A DNA stretch of 64,000 nt from Prauserella cavernicola (GCF_016595675.1 NZ_JAENJH010000005.1:310001-374000); one strand, 5' to 3'. Counted from the stretch's first letter, positions 26,650-35,910 are shown. The notes: generated by a model not told the origin, from the sequence alone. Program-made: numbers and translations.

Positions 26650-28010
26650 TGCGTCTCCCGGTAGGCCTGGCCGACCGTCTCGGCGTACTCCTGCGCCTGC
26701 TCCAGTGCCTCGTCGACCGTCTTCTGTCCGGCGATCGCGGCGGAGAGCTGCTGGCTGATCCGAGTGCCCAGGTCCTGGAACTCGGGAATGCCGACGAACT
26801 GGATGCCCGGGTAGGGCACCGGCTCGGTCATCGTGTTGTCCTGGTTGGCCTCACGGATGCCGTCGAGGGTCGGCTGCGCGTAGGCCTTGGCCGCCTCGGT
26901 GTACTCGTCGATCTCGTAGGTGGACTGGCGCACGCCCGGCGGAACGCGGTTCCAGCCGAACTCCTCGCCCACGGTCTGCACGAACTGCTTGTCGGTCATC
27001 CACCGCATGAACTCCCACGCGGCGTCCTTGTTCTCGGTGACCTTCGGCAGCGCCAGCGACCAGGTGTAGAGCCAGCCGCTCGCGTCGGTCTTGTTCACCG
27101 GCGCCGAGACGTAGCCGGACTTGCCGGCCACGGTGCTGCTGGCCGGGTCCTCGTTGGTGCCTGCCATGACCGTCGCGTCGTACCACATCGCGGCCTCGCC
27201 CTGGCCGTAGCGCGTGCCGCACTCGGTGAAGCCCGCGCTGGAGGCGCCGGTCTGGCCGTGCTCACGCACCAGGTTGACGTAGAAGTTGGCCGCCTCCTTG
27301 AACTCCGGCGAGGTGAGCTGTGCGTTCCAGTCCTCGTCGAAGTAACGGGCGCCGAAGGTGTTGACCACCGTCGAGAACGGCGCGAGGCTCTCGCCCCAGC
27401 CCGGCTTGCCGCGCAGGCAGATCCCCGCGACACCGTTCGCCGGATCGTCGAGCTGCTCGGCGAAGCCCGCGATCTGCTCCCACGTCGGGTTCTGCGGCAT
27501 CGTCAGCCCCGCCTGCTGGAACAGGTCCTTGCGGTAGGCCACGAACGACGACTCGCCGTAGAAGGGCACCGCGTACATGTCGCCGTCGTCGGACAGCGAC
27601 TCGCGGATGCTCGGGATGAAGTCGTCGGCGTCGTAGCCCTCGGTGGAGTCGATGTAGGGCTGCAGGTTCTCCAGCCAGCCGTTGTCCGCCCACTGCGGGG
27701 TCTCGTAGTTGCTGATCATCACCACGTCGAACTCGCCGCCCTGCGTGGCGGTAGACGCGGTGATCTTCGCGCGGGCCTGGTTCTCCGGCAGTGACACGAA
27801 CTTGAGCTCGATGCCGGGGTGGTCGCGTTCGAACTGGTCGGACAACGCGATGGCGTCGTTCATCTGTGGGTTGGCGACGATCGCGATCACCAGCGTCTGT
27901 CCGCCCGCGCCGATGGCACCGGCGCCTGCGCACCCGGTGGCCAACAGCAGGGCGGACAGCAGGATCGCGGACAGCCGGCCACGTCGCCGTCTGCCGAAGG
28001 CGTTACGCAT
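26646..28010 (-). CDS. Sugar/polyol ABC transporter substrate-binding lipoprotein
   Basis: This 454-residue protein starts with a basic n-region and a lipobox LLATGC, so it is a membrane-anchored solute-binding protein. The fold is the extracellular binding protein family 1; the stretch GEEFGWNRVPPGVRQSTYE resembles sorbitol/mannitol binding proteins. Together with the adjoining dehydrogenase this suggests a polyol ligand. AGGAGG lies 9 bases before ATG 28010, inside the end of the dehydrogenase gene, which it overlaps by 8 bases. Confidence 0.9.
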   Translation of the reverse strand: MRNAFGRRRRGRLSAILLSALLLATGCAGAGAIGAGGQTLVIAIVANPQMNDAIALSDQFERDHPGIELKFVSLPENQARAKITASTATQGGEFDVVMISNYETPQWADNGWLENLQPYIDSTEGYDADDFIPSIRESLSDDGDMYAVPFYGESSFVAYRKDLFQQAGLTMPQNPTWEQIAGFAEQLDDPANGVAGICLRGKPGWGESLAPFSTVVNTFGARYFDEDWNAQLTSPEFKEAANFYVNLVREHGQTGASSAGFTECGTRYGQGEAAMWYDATVMAGTNEDPASSTVAGKSGYVSAPVNKTDASGWLYTWSLALPKVTENKDAAWEFMRWMTDKQFVQTVGEEFGWNRVPPGVRQSTYEIDEYTEAAKAYAQPTLDGIREANQDNTMTEPVPYPGIQFVGIPEFQDLGTRISQQLSAAIAGQKTVDEALEQAQEYAETVGQAYRETQ

Positions 28011-29022
28011 CGTTGCTGCCTCCTGGGGCTCCGCCTGGAACAACCTGCACCTTCAGACCGGAACCACTGCGCATCAGCGCCAGTGCGTCCGGGTACTGCT
28101 CGAGCGAAAGCGTGTCGGTGAGCAGGGCGTCGGTGTCGATCGCGCCCGCGGCGACGAGGTCGAGCGCGGCACCGAAGCTGTTGAGCACCGCCATCGAGCC
28201 GACGATGGTGATCTCGTCGTTGTAGATCCGGAACGGCGACAGCGCCACCCGCGCCTCCTCGGGCGCGACACCGAAGACGAGCAGCCTGCCGCCTCTGCGC
28301 AGTGAGTCGAACGCGGCCTCGATGGCAGGCACCACACCGGTGCAGTCGGCCGCGGCGTCGAACTTCTCGTCGTTCAGCTCCGAGACGTCGGTGACGACGG
28401 CCTCGGCGCCCAGCGCGGTGGCCCTCGGCAACCGGGCGGCGTTGCGGTCGACGACGGTGACGCGCGCGCCCGCGCGCTGCAGCAGCTGCTGCATGATCAG
28501 GCCCATCGTGCCCGCACCCATGACGAGGAAGCGCTCACCGGCCTCGACGCCGATCCGGCGGACGCCGTGCACCGCGCACGAGACGGGTTCCACGAGCGCG
28601 CCCTGCTGGAAGGTCAGCTCGTCGGGCAGGCGGTAGCAGTTGGCCGAGGGCACGGCGACGTACTCGGCGAAGGCACCGTCGACGGTGTCGCCCGTGGCGC
28701 CCCAGTTGGCGCAGAGGTTGCCGTGGCCCGAGCGGCACGGGGTGCAGTAGCCGCAGAACAGCGACGGGTCGACGGCCACGCGGTCGCCGACGCTCCAGCC
28801 GCCGGGGACGTCGGCCCCGAGCTCCACGATCTGTCCCGCGAACTCGTGGCCGGGCACGATCGGGTACGGGGTGGGCGGGAAGTGCCCGTCGGCGATGTGC
28901 AGGTCGGTGCCGCAGATGCCGCACGCCCCCACCTTCACCACGACCTGCCGTTCACCCGGCTTGGGATCCGGCACGTCGCCAACTCTGATGGTCCCCGGCT
29001 GGTCGACGATCGCGGCCCGCAT
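28003..29022 (-). CDS. Zinc-dependent alcohol (polyol) dehydrogenase
   Basis: This 339-residue medium-chain dehydrogenase has catalytic zinc ligands in GACGICGTDLH and GHEFAG, structural zinc cysteines in CGYCTPCRSGHGNLC, and the NAD-binding loop VMGAGTMGL. The sequence type is that of sorbitol/xylitol and threonine dehydrogenases. As first gene of the importer operon it probably oxidises the imported polyol to a ketose. A -10-like TATTCT and the operator GCTCATCTGAGC lie just upstream, so control by the divergent SorC-type regulator is likely. Confidence 0.88.
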   Translation of the reverse strand: MRAAIVDQPGTIRVGDVPDPKPGERQVVVKVGACGICGTDLHIADGHFPPTPYPIVPGHEFAGQIVELGADVPGGWSVGDRVAVDPSLFCGYCTPCRSGHGNLCANWGATGDTVDGAFAEYVAVPSANCYRLPDELTFQQGALVEPVSCAVHGVRRIGVEAGERFLVMGAGTMGLIMQQLLQRAGARVTVVDRNAARLPRATALGAEAVVTDVSELNDEKFDAAADCTGVVPAIEAAFDSLRRGGRLLVFGVAPEEARVALSPFRIYNDEITIVGSMAVLNSFGAALDLVAAGAIDTDALLTDTLSLEQYPDALALMRSGSGLKVQVVPGGAPGGSNDA

Positions 29023-29039
29023 GCCACCTACCTCTCATC

Positions 29040-29156
29040 GCTCATCTGAGCGTCAACAAAGAATAAAGCCCACTGCATGTGCCAGGCATTGAAGAACTTT
29101 GCCTGGTGTTACGTCAACCTTTCGGCTGGATTTCAAGCTATAGTGCTCAGATGAGC
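29040..29156. promoter_or_regulatory. Divergent promoters with paired SorC-type operators
   Basis: The palindrome GCTCATCTGAGC (29040-29051) lies in the dehydrogenase leader, and its exact reverse complement GCTCAGATGAGC (29145-29156) covers the regulator start codon. Centres are 105 bp apart, ten helical turns. A -10 box precedes each site: TATTCT on the minus strand (29065-29060) and TATAGT on the plus strand (29139-29144). The regulator ATG at 29151 falls where transcription should begin, so its message is probably leaderless. Confidence 0.7.
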
Positions 29157-30128
29157 GCTCAACGTCGGCCCCTCGGGTTGTCTGATTCGGTTCAGGCCGC
29201 ATCGATCGCACACCGCTTCTACGTCCGGGGCGAGTCGAAGCTCGAGATCGCGGAGGCGTACGGTCTGAGCCGGTTCAAAATCGCGCGAATTCTCGACAGT
29301 GCAAGGGAAAGCGGTCTGGTACGCGTCGAGTTCGACCTCCCGGCCCCCATCGACCCCGCGCTCTCCGACGAGCTGCGCTCCGCGTACGGTCTTCAGCGCG
29401 CACTGGTGCTCGAACGAGCGAAACCGAACGAGACCAGACCAGAGCTGCGCAGGCGGATCGGAGCACTCGCCGCCCGGCTGCTCACGGAGATCGCCACCAA
29501 GGACGACGTCATCGGCCTGTCCTGGGCACGCTCGGTGAACGTTATGACGGAGCAAATCAGCACGCTGCCTCGTTGCCCGATCGTGCAGCTCTGCGGTGTA
29601 CAGGCGGGCATGGACATGCGCGACCGCTCGGTCGAGACGGTGAGCGGCCTCGCGCGGATCTCCGGCGGCGACGCCTACCCCATCTACGCGCCGCTCGTGC
29701 TGCCCGACCGCAGGACCACCGAGACGCTACGCCGTCAGCCCGGCATCGCCGAGACGTTCGGCCAGTTCCGCAGTCTCACCAAGGCGGTGGTCAGCATCGG
29801 CGCGTGGCAGGAGAACGAGTCGACGGTCTACGACTCACTCTCGCCCGCCGAGCGCGACGCCATCAGCAAACGCGGCGCCAGGGCCGAGGTGGCGGCGAGA
29901 CTGTTCGACGCGGAGGGCAACGCGCTGTCGACCGGGCTCTCCCACCACGTGCTCGCGATCAGCCACGAGGAACTGCACCAGGTGCCCGAGGTGATCGCGC
30001 TGGGCTACACCACCCCGAAGGCGGAGGCGGTGGATGCGGTGCTGCGCTCGGGCATGGTGTCGACGTTGATCACCGACGCCGACGCCGCCCGCGACGCGCT
30101 GGCACTCGCGTCGGGGCGGCGTGGTTAG
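29151..30128 (+). CDS. SorC/DeoR-type sugar-binding transcriptional regulator
   Basis: The 325-residue protein has an N-terminal helix-turn-helix (SKLEIAEAYGLSRFKIARIL, about residues 28-47) and a SorC sugar-binding domain related to glucosamine-phosphate deaminase folds. These regulators sense a phosphorylated sugar or polyol and control the adjoining uptake genes. It is divergent from the dehydrogenase-ABC operon and flanked by two copies of the same palindrome, consistent with control of both directions. There is no ribosome site before the ATG, in line with leaderless translation. Confidence 0.9.
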   Translation: MSAQRRPLGLSDSVQAASIAHRFYVRGESKLEIAEAYGLSRFKIARILDSARESGLVRVEFDLPAPIDPALSDELRSAYGLQRALVLERAKPNETRPELRRRIGALAARLLTEIATKDDVIGLSWARSVNVMTEQISTLPRCPIVQLCGVQAGMDMRDRSVETVSGLARISGGDAYPIYAPLVLPDRRTTETLRRQPGIAETFGQFRSLTKAVVSIGAWQENESTVYDSLSPAERDAISKRGARAEVAARLFDAEGNALSTGLSHHVLAISHEELHQVPEVIALGYTTPKAEAVDAVLRSGMVSTLITDADAARDALALASGRRG

Positions 30129-30143
30129 AAAACGCCTGGGGCG

Positions 30144-31145
30144 TCAGGAGTTGTCGTCGCTGGCGTTGACGTCTCCGTTCACGCCACTCGGGAAGAAGCC
30201 GCCGGAGGTGGCGGACTGGTTGGTCAGATAGACCACGTTGAGCACCTGCCCGGGGCTGCGGGAGAAGGTGATGCCGCTGGCGTCGGTGGGAACGATGTTC
30301 GCCCGCCCGTCGCCGTCGACCACGCCCTGGTCGATGTCGGTGGTGCCGTCGAGGCTGTCGCGGGCGTCGGAGAGCTTGACCGACGCCTCCTTGAGGTCGC
30401 GGCCGAGCAGCCCGAGTCCCAGAAGACCGCCCTTGTGCTCGTAGAGAGCACTGCGGATGTTGCCAGCGTGGTAGGCCTCAGCGGCGAGAATTCCCGCGGC
30501 GGCGTCCAGGTAGGTCTTGTTGGTGATCAGCGGAGCCGCGCCCTTGTAGGCCGTCACGCCGACGTCCTCGAAGAGGTACGCGGCGAGCAGGAAGTTCTCT
30601 TCGCACGCGAAGGCGTCGAACGAGCTCCCCGGCTTGACGATGCCCGCCGCCTGCGCGGCCGCGGTGAAGCTGCTCTGCAGGTCGATGGCCGGACGGCTCA
30701 CCGCCGCGCCACCGAGTGCCGTGCGCAGGAACTCGACGTGCGCCTTCTCGTCCGACGCGATCTCCTGCGCGTACTGGCGGGCGGCCCTGCTCGTGAACCG
30801 CACGGCGCGGCCACCGGTGACACCCCCGGGCGTCCCGGTGCCGGAGGTGAGGGAATCAGGCAGGCCCTGACCGGTCGTGGCGTACAGGTAGAACTCCGCC
30901 TCGAGGTATTCGAGGTTCAGCGCGAAGTTCAGCACCGCGCTGTCGCTGACCTCGGCCGCTGCTTCCTCCGCCGAAGCCGCGCGGCTGCGCGGTGCCGCGG
31001 CGGCCGGCGCCGCGAGCCCGCCGAGCGCTCCCGCGCCGACGGCCCCGAGGCCGGTCATCCCGGCCGCCCTGAGGAAACGACGACGGTCCTTCTCGTTCTC
31101 CGCGCTTCGGTTGATCATGGACGCGGCATGGCGTTTGCCGAACAA
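30144..31145 (-). CDS. Tat-exported ferritin-like domain protein
   Basis: This roughly 333-residue protein has a twin-arginine signal ([18 protein letters not shown]) and an Ala-rich cleavage region. The mature part is a ferritin-like four-helix bundle with carboxylate/ExxH metal-type motifs: [22 protein letters not shown] and AEAYHAG. It resembles desiccation-related or ferritin_2 proteins whose function is not established. I use the TTG at 31145, because GGGAG lies 7 bases upstream and gives the start FGKRHAASM; the alternative ATG at 31118 has no ribosome site. The C-terminal 60 residues are Gly/Asp-rich. Confidence 0.8.
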   Translation of the reverse strand: MFGKRHAASMINRSAENEKDRRRFLRAAGMTGLGAVGAGALGGLAAPAAAAPRSRAASAEEAAAEVSDSAVLNFALNLEYLEAEFYLYATTGQGLPDSLTSGTGTPGGVTGGRAVRFTSRAARQYAQEIASDEKAHVEFLRTALGGAAVSRPAIDLQSSFTAAAQAAGIVKPGSSFDAFACEENFLLAAYLFEDVGVTAYKGAAPLITNKTYLDAAAGILAAEAYHAGNIRSALYEHKGGLLGLGLLGRDLKEASVKLSDARDSLDGTTDIDQGVVDGDGRANIVPTDASGITFSRSPGQVLNVVYLTNQSATSGGFFPSGVNGDVNASDDNS

Positions 31146-31294
31146 TTCCAGTCTCCCTTCCTTCGCGCGGCGACAGTGCTCGAGGTCGCGCGAGCCCCGG
31201 CGGGTCCGCCGGGAAGTTCCGGTGGTGTCTACCTGACAGGGGTGGTTCGGAACTGTGTCCCGGCCGGTTTGCCGAGTTGCCCGAACGGATGACG

Positions 31295-31332
31295 GGCGCG
31301 GGCCCCCGGCACCATCGCCGAGGGCCCGCGCC
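31295..31332. terminator. Hairpin terminator after the IniB-like gene
   Basis: Eleven-base GC arms (31295-31305 and 31322-31332) are perfectly complementary, with an inner CGG/CCG extension and a small loop. It lies 7 bp beyond the stop codon on the minus strand. It lacks a U tract, as is usual in actinomycetes. Confidence 0.7.
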
Positions 31333-31339
31333 GAGCTCA

Positions 31340-32011
31340 TCAGAAGTCGATGTCGTTGCCGTTCAGCACGCCACCGACGTCGAGGTTCGCGGCGTCGCCC
31401 GCGACCTGGCCGACGTTGCCGACCTCGCTGAGCTGACCGACGTGCGCGCCCTCGCCGATGCCCGAGGCGACGTCGCCGACGACGTCCTGCGCGACGGGCG
31501 CGACGGTGGTGGCGGGGGCGATGTCACCGACACCCAGGTCGCCGCCCTCGACCGCGTTCGCCACGTCGCCGGTGACCGCGTTCAGGTCGCCGACCGAGGA
31601 GGCGCCAGCGGTGAGGTCGTCGAGGCCCTCGAAGCCGGCCAGGCCGGTCACGTTCTCAACCGCGCCGACCCCGGCGCCGCCCACGGCGACGTCCTCGACG
31701 GCTCCGGTGACGGCACCGGCGACGTCTCCACCGGCGATGTCGCCACCGGCGATGGTGGAGTCCAGGCTCTGCGCGAGGTCGTTGACCGAGGAGAACCCGT
31801 TCTCCACACCCAGGTCCTGGGTGATCGAGTCGACGGTCTGGATCTGCGTCGAGTCGAGCACGAGCGGGAGGATCTCCTGGACGTCGCCCGGGGTGATGTC
31901 GCCCAGACCCGCCCCGTTCAGCACGTCCTGCGGCGCGGCGTCGAAGGCCGAGCGGGCCTCGGGGTCGGTCAGCAGGTTGAGCGCGAAGTCGTACAAGTTC
32001 TGTTCGGGCAC
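31340..32011 (-). CDS. IniB N-terminal domain protein
   Basis: The 223-residue protein begins [20 protein letters not shown], the conserved IniB N-terminal domain, and continues as a low-complexity Gly/Ala/Val/Asp-rich region (about residues 85-215) with no Cys or Lys-rich blocks. In mycobacteria IniB is encoded with the dynamin-like IniA and IniC and is induced by cell-wall inhibitors; those partners are absent here. GGGAG sits 9 bases before GTG 32011. It is divergent from a large LuxR ATPase, matching the Rv0339c-iniB neighbourhood. Its role in envelope stress is inferred. Confidence 0.82.
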   Translation of the reverse strand: MPEQNLYDFALNLLTDPEARSAFDAAPQDVLNGAGLGDITPGDVQEILPLVLDSTQIQTVDSITQDLGVENGFSSVNDLAQSLDSTIAGGDIAGGDVAGAVTGAVEDVAVGGAGVGAVENVTGLAGFEGLDDLTAGASSVGDLNAVTGDVANAVEGGDLGVGDIAPATTVAPVAQDVVGDVASGIGEGAHVGQLSEVGNVGQVAGDAANLDVGGVLNGNDIDF

Positions 32012-32133
32012 GGAAGTGTCTCCCAGTCACGTGTTGATCGGTTCGGCGGCCACGCTAGGGCCGCCGAGCCCGGGGACACATCGGTGTTCGATCCCGGTTC
32101 GCCTCCACCCGTCATCGGGGCACCCCGCTCTCA

Positions 32134-32145
32134 CCCCCTAGGGGG
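32134..32145. promoter_or_regulatory. CCCCCTAGGGGG palindrome in the iniB-luxR gap
   Basis: A perfect 12-base palindrome lies 123 bp before the IniB-like start and 116 bp before the LuxR start. A related CCCTA/TAGGG dyad stands upstream of the LuxR gene at 57028. Both are candidate operators for these regulators. Confidence 0.45.
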
Positions 32146-32260
32146 CACCGGGGATCACTGTGCGCATCGCCTGGTCGCGCGAATCACATCGATCGAGTGA
32201 ACCGAACGCGGAGCGGCTCCGAATACCGGGTGCACGTGTCGACGAACGGAGGCGGAACGG

Positions 32261-34720
32261 ATGCTGGACCAAGCCGCGGCGGTGGGCGGGCCGCTCCTGG
32301 GCGAGGAGGCCTCGGGGCTGCTCGACACCGTGCGGCAGGCCCCCCGGTCGGGGCTCCACGTACTCGTCACCGCGCCGGGCGGCTACGGCAAGTCCGCGCT
32401 GATCGCGGCACTGTCCGACACCTACGACAAGGCGGACGTGCAGGTGGTCGACGATCCGGGCACGGGATCCGGCGACGAACGGGCGCTCGTGGTGGACGAC
32501 GCGCACCTGCTGTCCGAGAACGCCATCGACCGCGTCCGCGAGCGGGTGCGCGACGGCTGGCCCCGAGTGGTCCTCGCCACGAGGCCGCACCCACTGCCCC
32601 CGGCGCTGCGGGCGCTGGCCGCGGAACTCGCCGGCGACACGGCCGTGCTGTCGCTCGGCCCGCTGAGCCTCGCCCGCACCACGGAGCTCACCGCGGCGGC
32701 GGGCTCCTCACTCGACGACGACCTGCTCTCCCGGCTGCACCGCTACACCGCCGGGGTGCCGCGATTCCTGTCGAGGCTGCTGCCCGTCGCCGCGCGCCTG
32801 GGCTCGGCCTGGATCCCGTCGGCGAAGGCCAACCTCGCCGTGCTCGACGCGTTCGGCGCCGAGCTGGCCGTGCTCGACGACGCGGTGCTGCGGTTCGTGA
32901 TCGCCGCCGACGCCGGGGCTGCGATGAACACCGAGCTGCTGAGCGAGCTGTTCGGATCCGACGCCGACCTCGTGGCCGAGACCGCGCGGGCGGCGGGCCT
33001 GCTGGCGCCGGACGGCCGCCCGGCGCCGATCGTGGCCGACGCCGTGCGACTGCAGTACCCCGCGCAGCGCCGCAGCGACGTACTCGGCCGCATCGCCGAC
33101 AACCACCAGCGGTCGGGGCTGCCGGTGGCCGAGCTCGCCGACGCGCTGCTCGATGCCGGCGTCTCGGGCCCGACGGCGGCCGGGATCTTCAGCAGAGCCG
33201 CGACGGAGACGACCGACCCCGCCGTGTCCGTGCGCCTCTACCGGGCCGCCGCCTCGGCGGGCCCGCGCACCGGCGACGTCGTCGCGGGATGGGCGCGCGC
33301 CTCGGCGCTCAGCGGCGACTTCGACACGGCGCTACTGCTCAGCGACGAGCTGCTCACGAGCACGCGGGACGAACACCGGGCCGAAGGTGCGCTGATCGCG
33401 GGCACCACCCTGGCGCGACGCGGGGAGCTCGCGCGTGGCGAGGAGCTGCTGCGTTTCGCGGGCGGTCCCGCGGCGACCCGCTTCGCCGAGATCGTCTCCA
33501 TCGGCCTCGGCAAGGCCGAGCCCGGCCCGCCCTCATCGAGCGCGGCGGGACCCACCCTGCTCGCGGGCGTGGCCGAGCGGATGTCGGCGGGGCTGCGGGA
33601 GTCGCTGTCCCCCGAACCCGCACGCACGTTGCCGACGCTGCTCGGCGCCGCGGAGCTCGCCAGGCCGGCCAACCCCGGCACCCTGCTCCCCGAGTCCCCT
33701 GCCGGGCTGGCCGCGCTCGCCGCACTGCACTGGGGTGAGGTGGTCTCGGCCGAGACCGTGCTGGCCTCGGCGCTCGCCTCCGCGGGCGCGGAACAGCCCT
33801 TCGCCGAGCGCAACCGCGTCCTGCTGGCCTGGGCGGCGCTGCTCGCGGGCGATCTGCCGCTGGCCGAGCAGCGGGCGCACGGGCTGCGGCCCGTCCCCGG
33901 TGACGGCGGCGAGCTGTTCGTCGCCGCGCTCCGGCTCGGCGCGGCGCGCCGCGCCAGCAACCTGCCGGCCCTGCGCAGCGCGTGGAGCACGGCCTACCAC
34001 GCGCTGCTGCGCAGCTCCGTGTCCCTGTTCGCCCTGTTGCCACTGAACGAGATCACCATCACGGCCGCACGTCTCGGCGAGGAGTCCTCGGTCGCCTCGG
34101 TCGCCGAACAGATCACGACGCTGCTCGCCGAACTCGGCAACCCACCACTGTGGACGACCGCCACCCGCTGGGCCCGCTTCTACGCGAGCGTGATCTCCGA
34201 GGACAGGGCCGCCGCCGAGGACGGGCTCGCCGGGCTGCGCGAGTTCGCGGACGCGGGCCGCTACCCTGCCGTGCTGACGGAGGCGGGCGCCGCCTGGCTC
34301 ACCGTCCTCGACGCGAAGCCGGACGTGGACCTGGTGACGGTGGCCGCCACCGCGCTGCACGAACTAGGCCTGCCCTGGGACGCTGCTCGACTGGCCGGGC
34401 AGGCCGCCATCCGCTCCGACGACCGCGCGGCAATGGCCCAGCTGCTCGACACGGCGCGCCAGTTCCAGCGCCTCTCGCACGGTGGCGAACCGGCGGCGCC
34501 CACGTCCCACCCCACGGCGAGGACGGTGCTGAGCTCACGCGAACAGCAGGTCGCCGCCCTGGTGGTGGAGGGCCTGACCTACAAGCAGATCGGCGCCCGG
34601 CTCTACATTTCGGGCAAGACCGTCGAACACCACATGGCCCGGATCCGGGGCAAGATCGGCGTGACCAACCGAGGACAGCTCATCACCGCACTGCGCGAGC
34701 TGCTCGGCAGGCCACGCTAG
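32261..34720 (+). CDS. Large ATPase LuxR-family regulator (Rv0339c-like)
   Basis: This 819-residue regulator has an N-terminal P-loop (APGGYGKSA, about residues 38-46), a Walker-B-like ALVVDDAHLL, a long helical-repeat middle region and a C-terminal LuxR helix-turn-helix (TYKQIGARLYISGKTVEHHMARI). It resembles MalT/LAL-type signal-transduction ATPases and occupies the position of Rv0339c next to iniB in mycobacteria. GGAGG is about 9 bases before the ATG. It probably senses a cell-envelope signal and activates the divergent iniB-like gene, but the signal is unknown. Confidence 0.85.
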   Translation: MLDQAAAVGGPLLGEEASGLLDTVRQAPRSGLHVLVTAPGGYGKSALIAALSDTYDKADVQVVDDPGTGSGDERALVVDDAHLLSENAIDRVRERVRDGWPRVVLATRPHPLPPALRALAAELAGDTAVLSLGPLSLARTTELTAAAGSSLDDDLLSRLHRYTAGVPRFLSRLLPVAARLGSAWIPSAKANLAVLDAFGAELAVLDDAVLRFVIAADAGAAMNTELLSELFGSDADLVAETARAAGLLAPDGRPAPIVADAVRLQYPAQRRSDVLGRIADNHQRSGLPVAELADALLDAGVSGPTAAGIFSRAATETTDPAVSVRLYRAAASAGPRTGDVVAGWARASALSGDFDTALLLSDELLTSTRDEHRAEGALIAGTTLARRGELARGEELLRFAGGPAATRFAEIVSIGLGKAEPGPPSSSAAGPTLLAGVAERMSAGLRESLSPEPARTLPTLLGAAELARPANPGTLLPESPAGLAALAALHWGEVVSAETVLASALASAGAEQPFAERNRVLLAWAALLAGDLPLAEQRAHGLRPVPGDGGELFVAALRLGAARRASNLPALRSAWSTAYHALLRSSVSLFALLPLNEITITAARLGEESSVASVAEQITTLLAELGNPPLWTTATRWARFYASVISEDRAAAEDGLAGLREFADAGRYPAVLTEAGAAWLTVLDAKPDVDLVTVAATALHELGLPWDAARLAGQAAIRSDDRAAMAQLLDTARQFQRLSHGGEPAAPTSHPTARTVLSSREQQVAALVVEGLTYKQIGARLYISGKTVEHHMARIRGKIGVTNRGQLITALRELLGRPR

Positions 34721-35193
34721 GCCGGATCGAGGCGCACGAACGGCATCCGGCGCCCGACCTCCCGGAAGTCCGCCTCGCCGCCGTCCACCGCGAACCCCAT
34801 GTAGCGGGCGAGTTTGCGGCCCAGCGTCGGGTTGCGTGCACCGTAGGCGGCCATCACGTCGGCGCCGCCCTCGGCCTCGAGCGGCACGACCCTGGCCCGC
34901 GAGACGCGACCCCGGACCTGGATGTCGACCTCGGGCGTGGCGAGCACGTTGCGGTACCAGTCGGCCTTCTCCCCGAACCCGGAGCACAGGTAGTAGGAGC
35001 CCTCGCGCGTGCCCACCACCTCGAGCACGACGTCCCTGCGCCTGCCCGACTTGCGTCCGATGTGGATGAGATACAGAAAGCGGGCGGGCACCAGCCTGCC
35101 GAGCCCCACGCGGTACAACCTGTTGGGCAGACGGAACAACAGCCGCCGCAGCCCCGTCGGCGGCTCCGGTCTGGCGACGATCTCCACGGTCAC
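34717..35193 (-). CDS. Nitroreductase/deazaflavin-dependent oxidoreductase family protein
   Basis: The 158-residue protein shows the Ddn-type split barrel: FLYLIHIGRKSGRRRDVVLEV, YYLCSGFGEKADWYRN and a C-terminal Arg-rich tail. This family binds F420 and reduces quinones or nitro compounds in mycobacteria. Its start overlaps the TetR gene stop by 4 bases, so the two form an operon, and it is the likely target of that repressor. It converges on the LuxR gene with a 4 bp overlap at the 3' ends. Confidence 0.83.
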   Translation of the reverse strand: MTVEIVARPEPPTGLRRLLFRLPNRLYRVGLGRLVPARFLYLIHIGRKSGRRRDVVLEVVGTREGSYYLCSGFGEKADWYRNVLATPEVDIQVRGRVSRARVVPLEAEGGADVMAAYGARNPTLGRKLARYMGFAVDGGEADFREVGRRMPFVRLDPA

Positions 35194-35789
35194 TCCCCTC
35201 CTCCCGAGGCACCGAGGCGCCCCAGCGTGTCCAGTGCGATTCCCACGGGCAGGTCCGGATCGAGCAGCGCGTGCAGCACGAGCCCGTCGACCAGCGCGGC
35301 CAGCAGCACGGCGGCGCCGTCCCGGTCGCGTTCCGGCAGGTCCGGGTACAGCTGCTCCAGGTGGTCGGCGACGCGGGCGCGGGCCTGCCGCAACCCGGCC
35401 CGGAAGAGCTCGGCCAGCGCCGGATCCCTGGCCGCCCCGGCGATCAGCTCCACGCTGAGCCGGACCACCCGGTCGTCGGCGGTGACGGCGGGAACGACCT
35501 CGCGCAGCACGTCGAGCGCTGCGGCGGGACTGCCCGCCGCGAGCACGGCGTCCACCACGGGTTCGATCACCAGCTCACCGGCGCGCCGCGCGATCGCCTC
35601 GCGCAGTCCGGGCAATCCGCCGAAGTGGTAGTGGATCAGCCCCTGGTTCGCCCCGCCGCGCTCGGCGACCGCGCGCGTCGTCACCGCGGGCCAGCCACCC
35701 TCGCCGAGCAGCTCGATCCCGGCCGCGACCAGCTGTTGCCTGCGGCGCTCCCCGCGCGGCGAACTTGGCCGGTCGACTAAATTGGTCAC
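35190..35789 (-). CDS. TetR family transcriptional regulator
   Basis: This 199-residue regulator has a TetR helix-turn-helix at about residues 15-60 (RRQQLVAAGIELLGEGGW, then VTTRAVAERGGANQGLIHYHF) and an all-helical C-terminal domain. The GTG start at 35789 sits within a perfect dyad TTGGTC-ACTC-GACCAA, and a -10-like TAACTT lies 6 bases upstream on the minus strand, suggesting a leaderless message under autorepression. It is co-transcribed with the deazaflavin-type oxidoreductase. Confidence 0.88.
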   Translation of the reverse strand: MTNLVDRPSSPRGERRRQQLVAAGIELLGEGGWPAVTTRAVAERGGANQGLIHYHFGGLPGLREAIARRAGELVIEPVVDAVLAAGSPAAALDVLREVVPAVTADDRVVRLSVELIAGAARDPALAELFRAGLRQARARVADHLEQLYPDLPERDRDGAAVLLAALVDGLVLHALLDPDLPVGIALDTLGRLGASGGGE

Positions 35790-35797
35790 TCGACCAA
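35782..35797. promoter_or_regulatory. Putative TetR operator over the GTG start
   Basis: TTGGTC-ACTC-GACCAA is a perfect 6-4-6 inverted repeat that includes the start codon of the TetR gene. A further GGTCGA half-site lies at 35771-35776. The geometry is the same as at 3602-3617 but the sequence differs. Confidence 0.6.
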
Positions 35798-35868
35798 GTT
35801 AGCACGTTCTCGCCGATTCGGAACCTGGACGGTTCGGCTGATCGACTGTAGGCTTCAGAACCGGGTTA

Positions 35869-35884
35869 CTGAAAGCGCTTTCAG
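35869..35884. promoter_or_regulatory. LacI-family operator-like palindrome
   Basis: CTGAAAGCGCTTTCAG is a perfect 16-base palindrome centred on CG, the form bound by LacI-family repressors of glycan genes. It stands 26 bp before the ATG of the secreted LamG protein. No LacI gene is present in the window. Confidence 0.6.
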
Positions 35885-35910
35885 GCTACGGATCACGACG
35901 AGGTGAGCAG

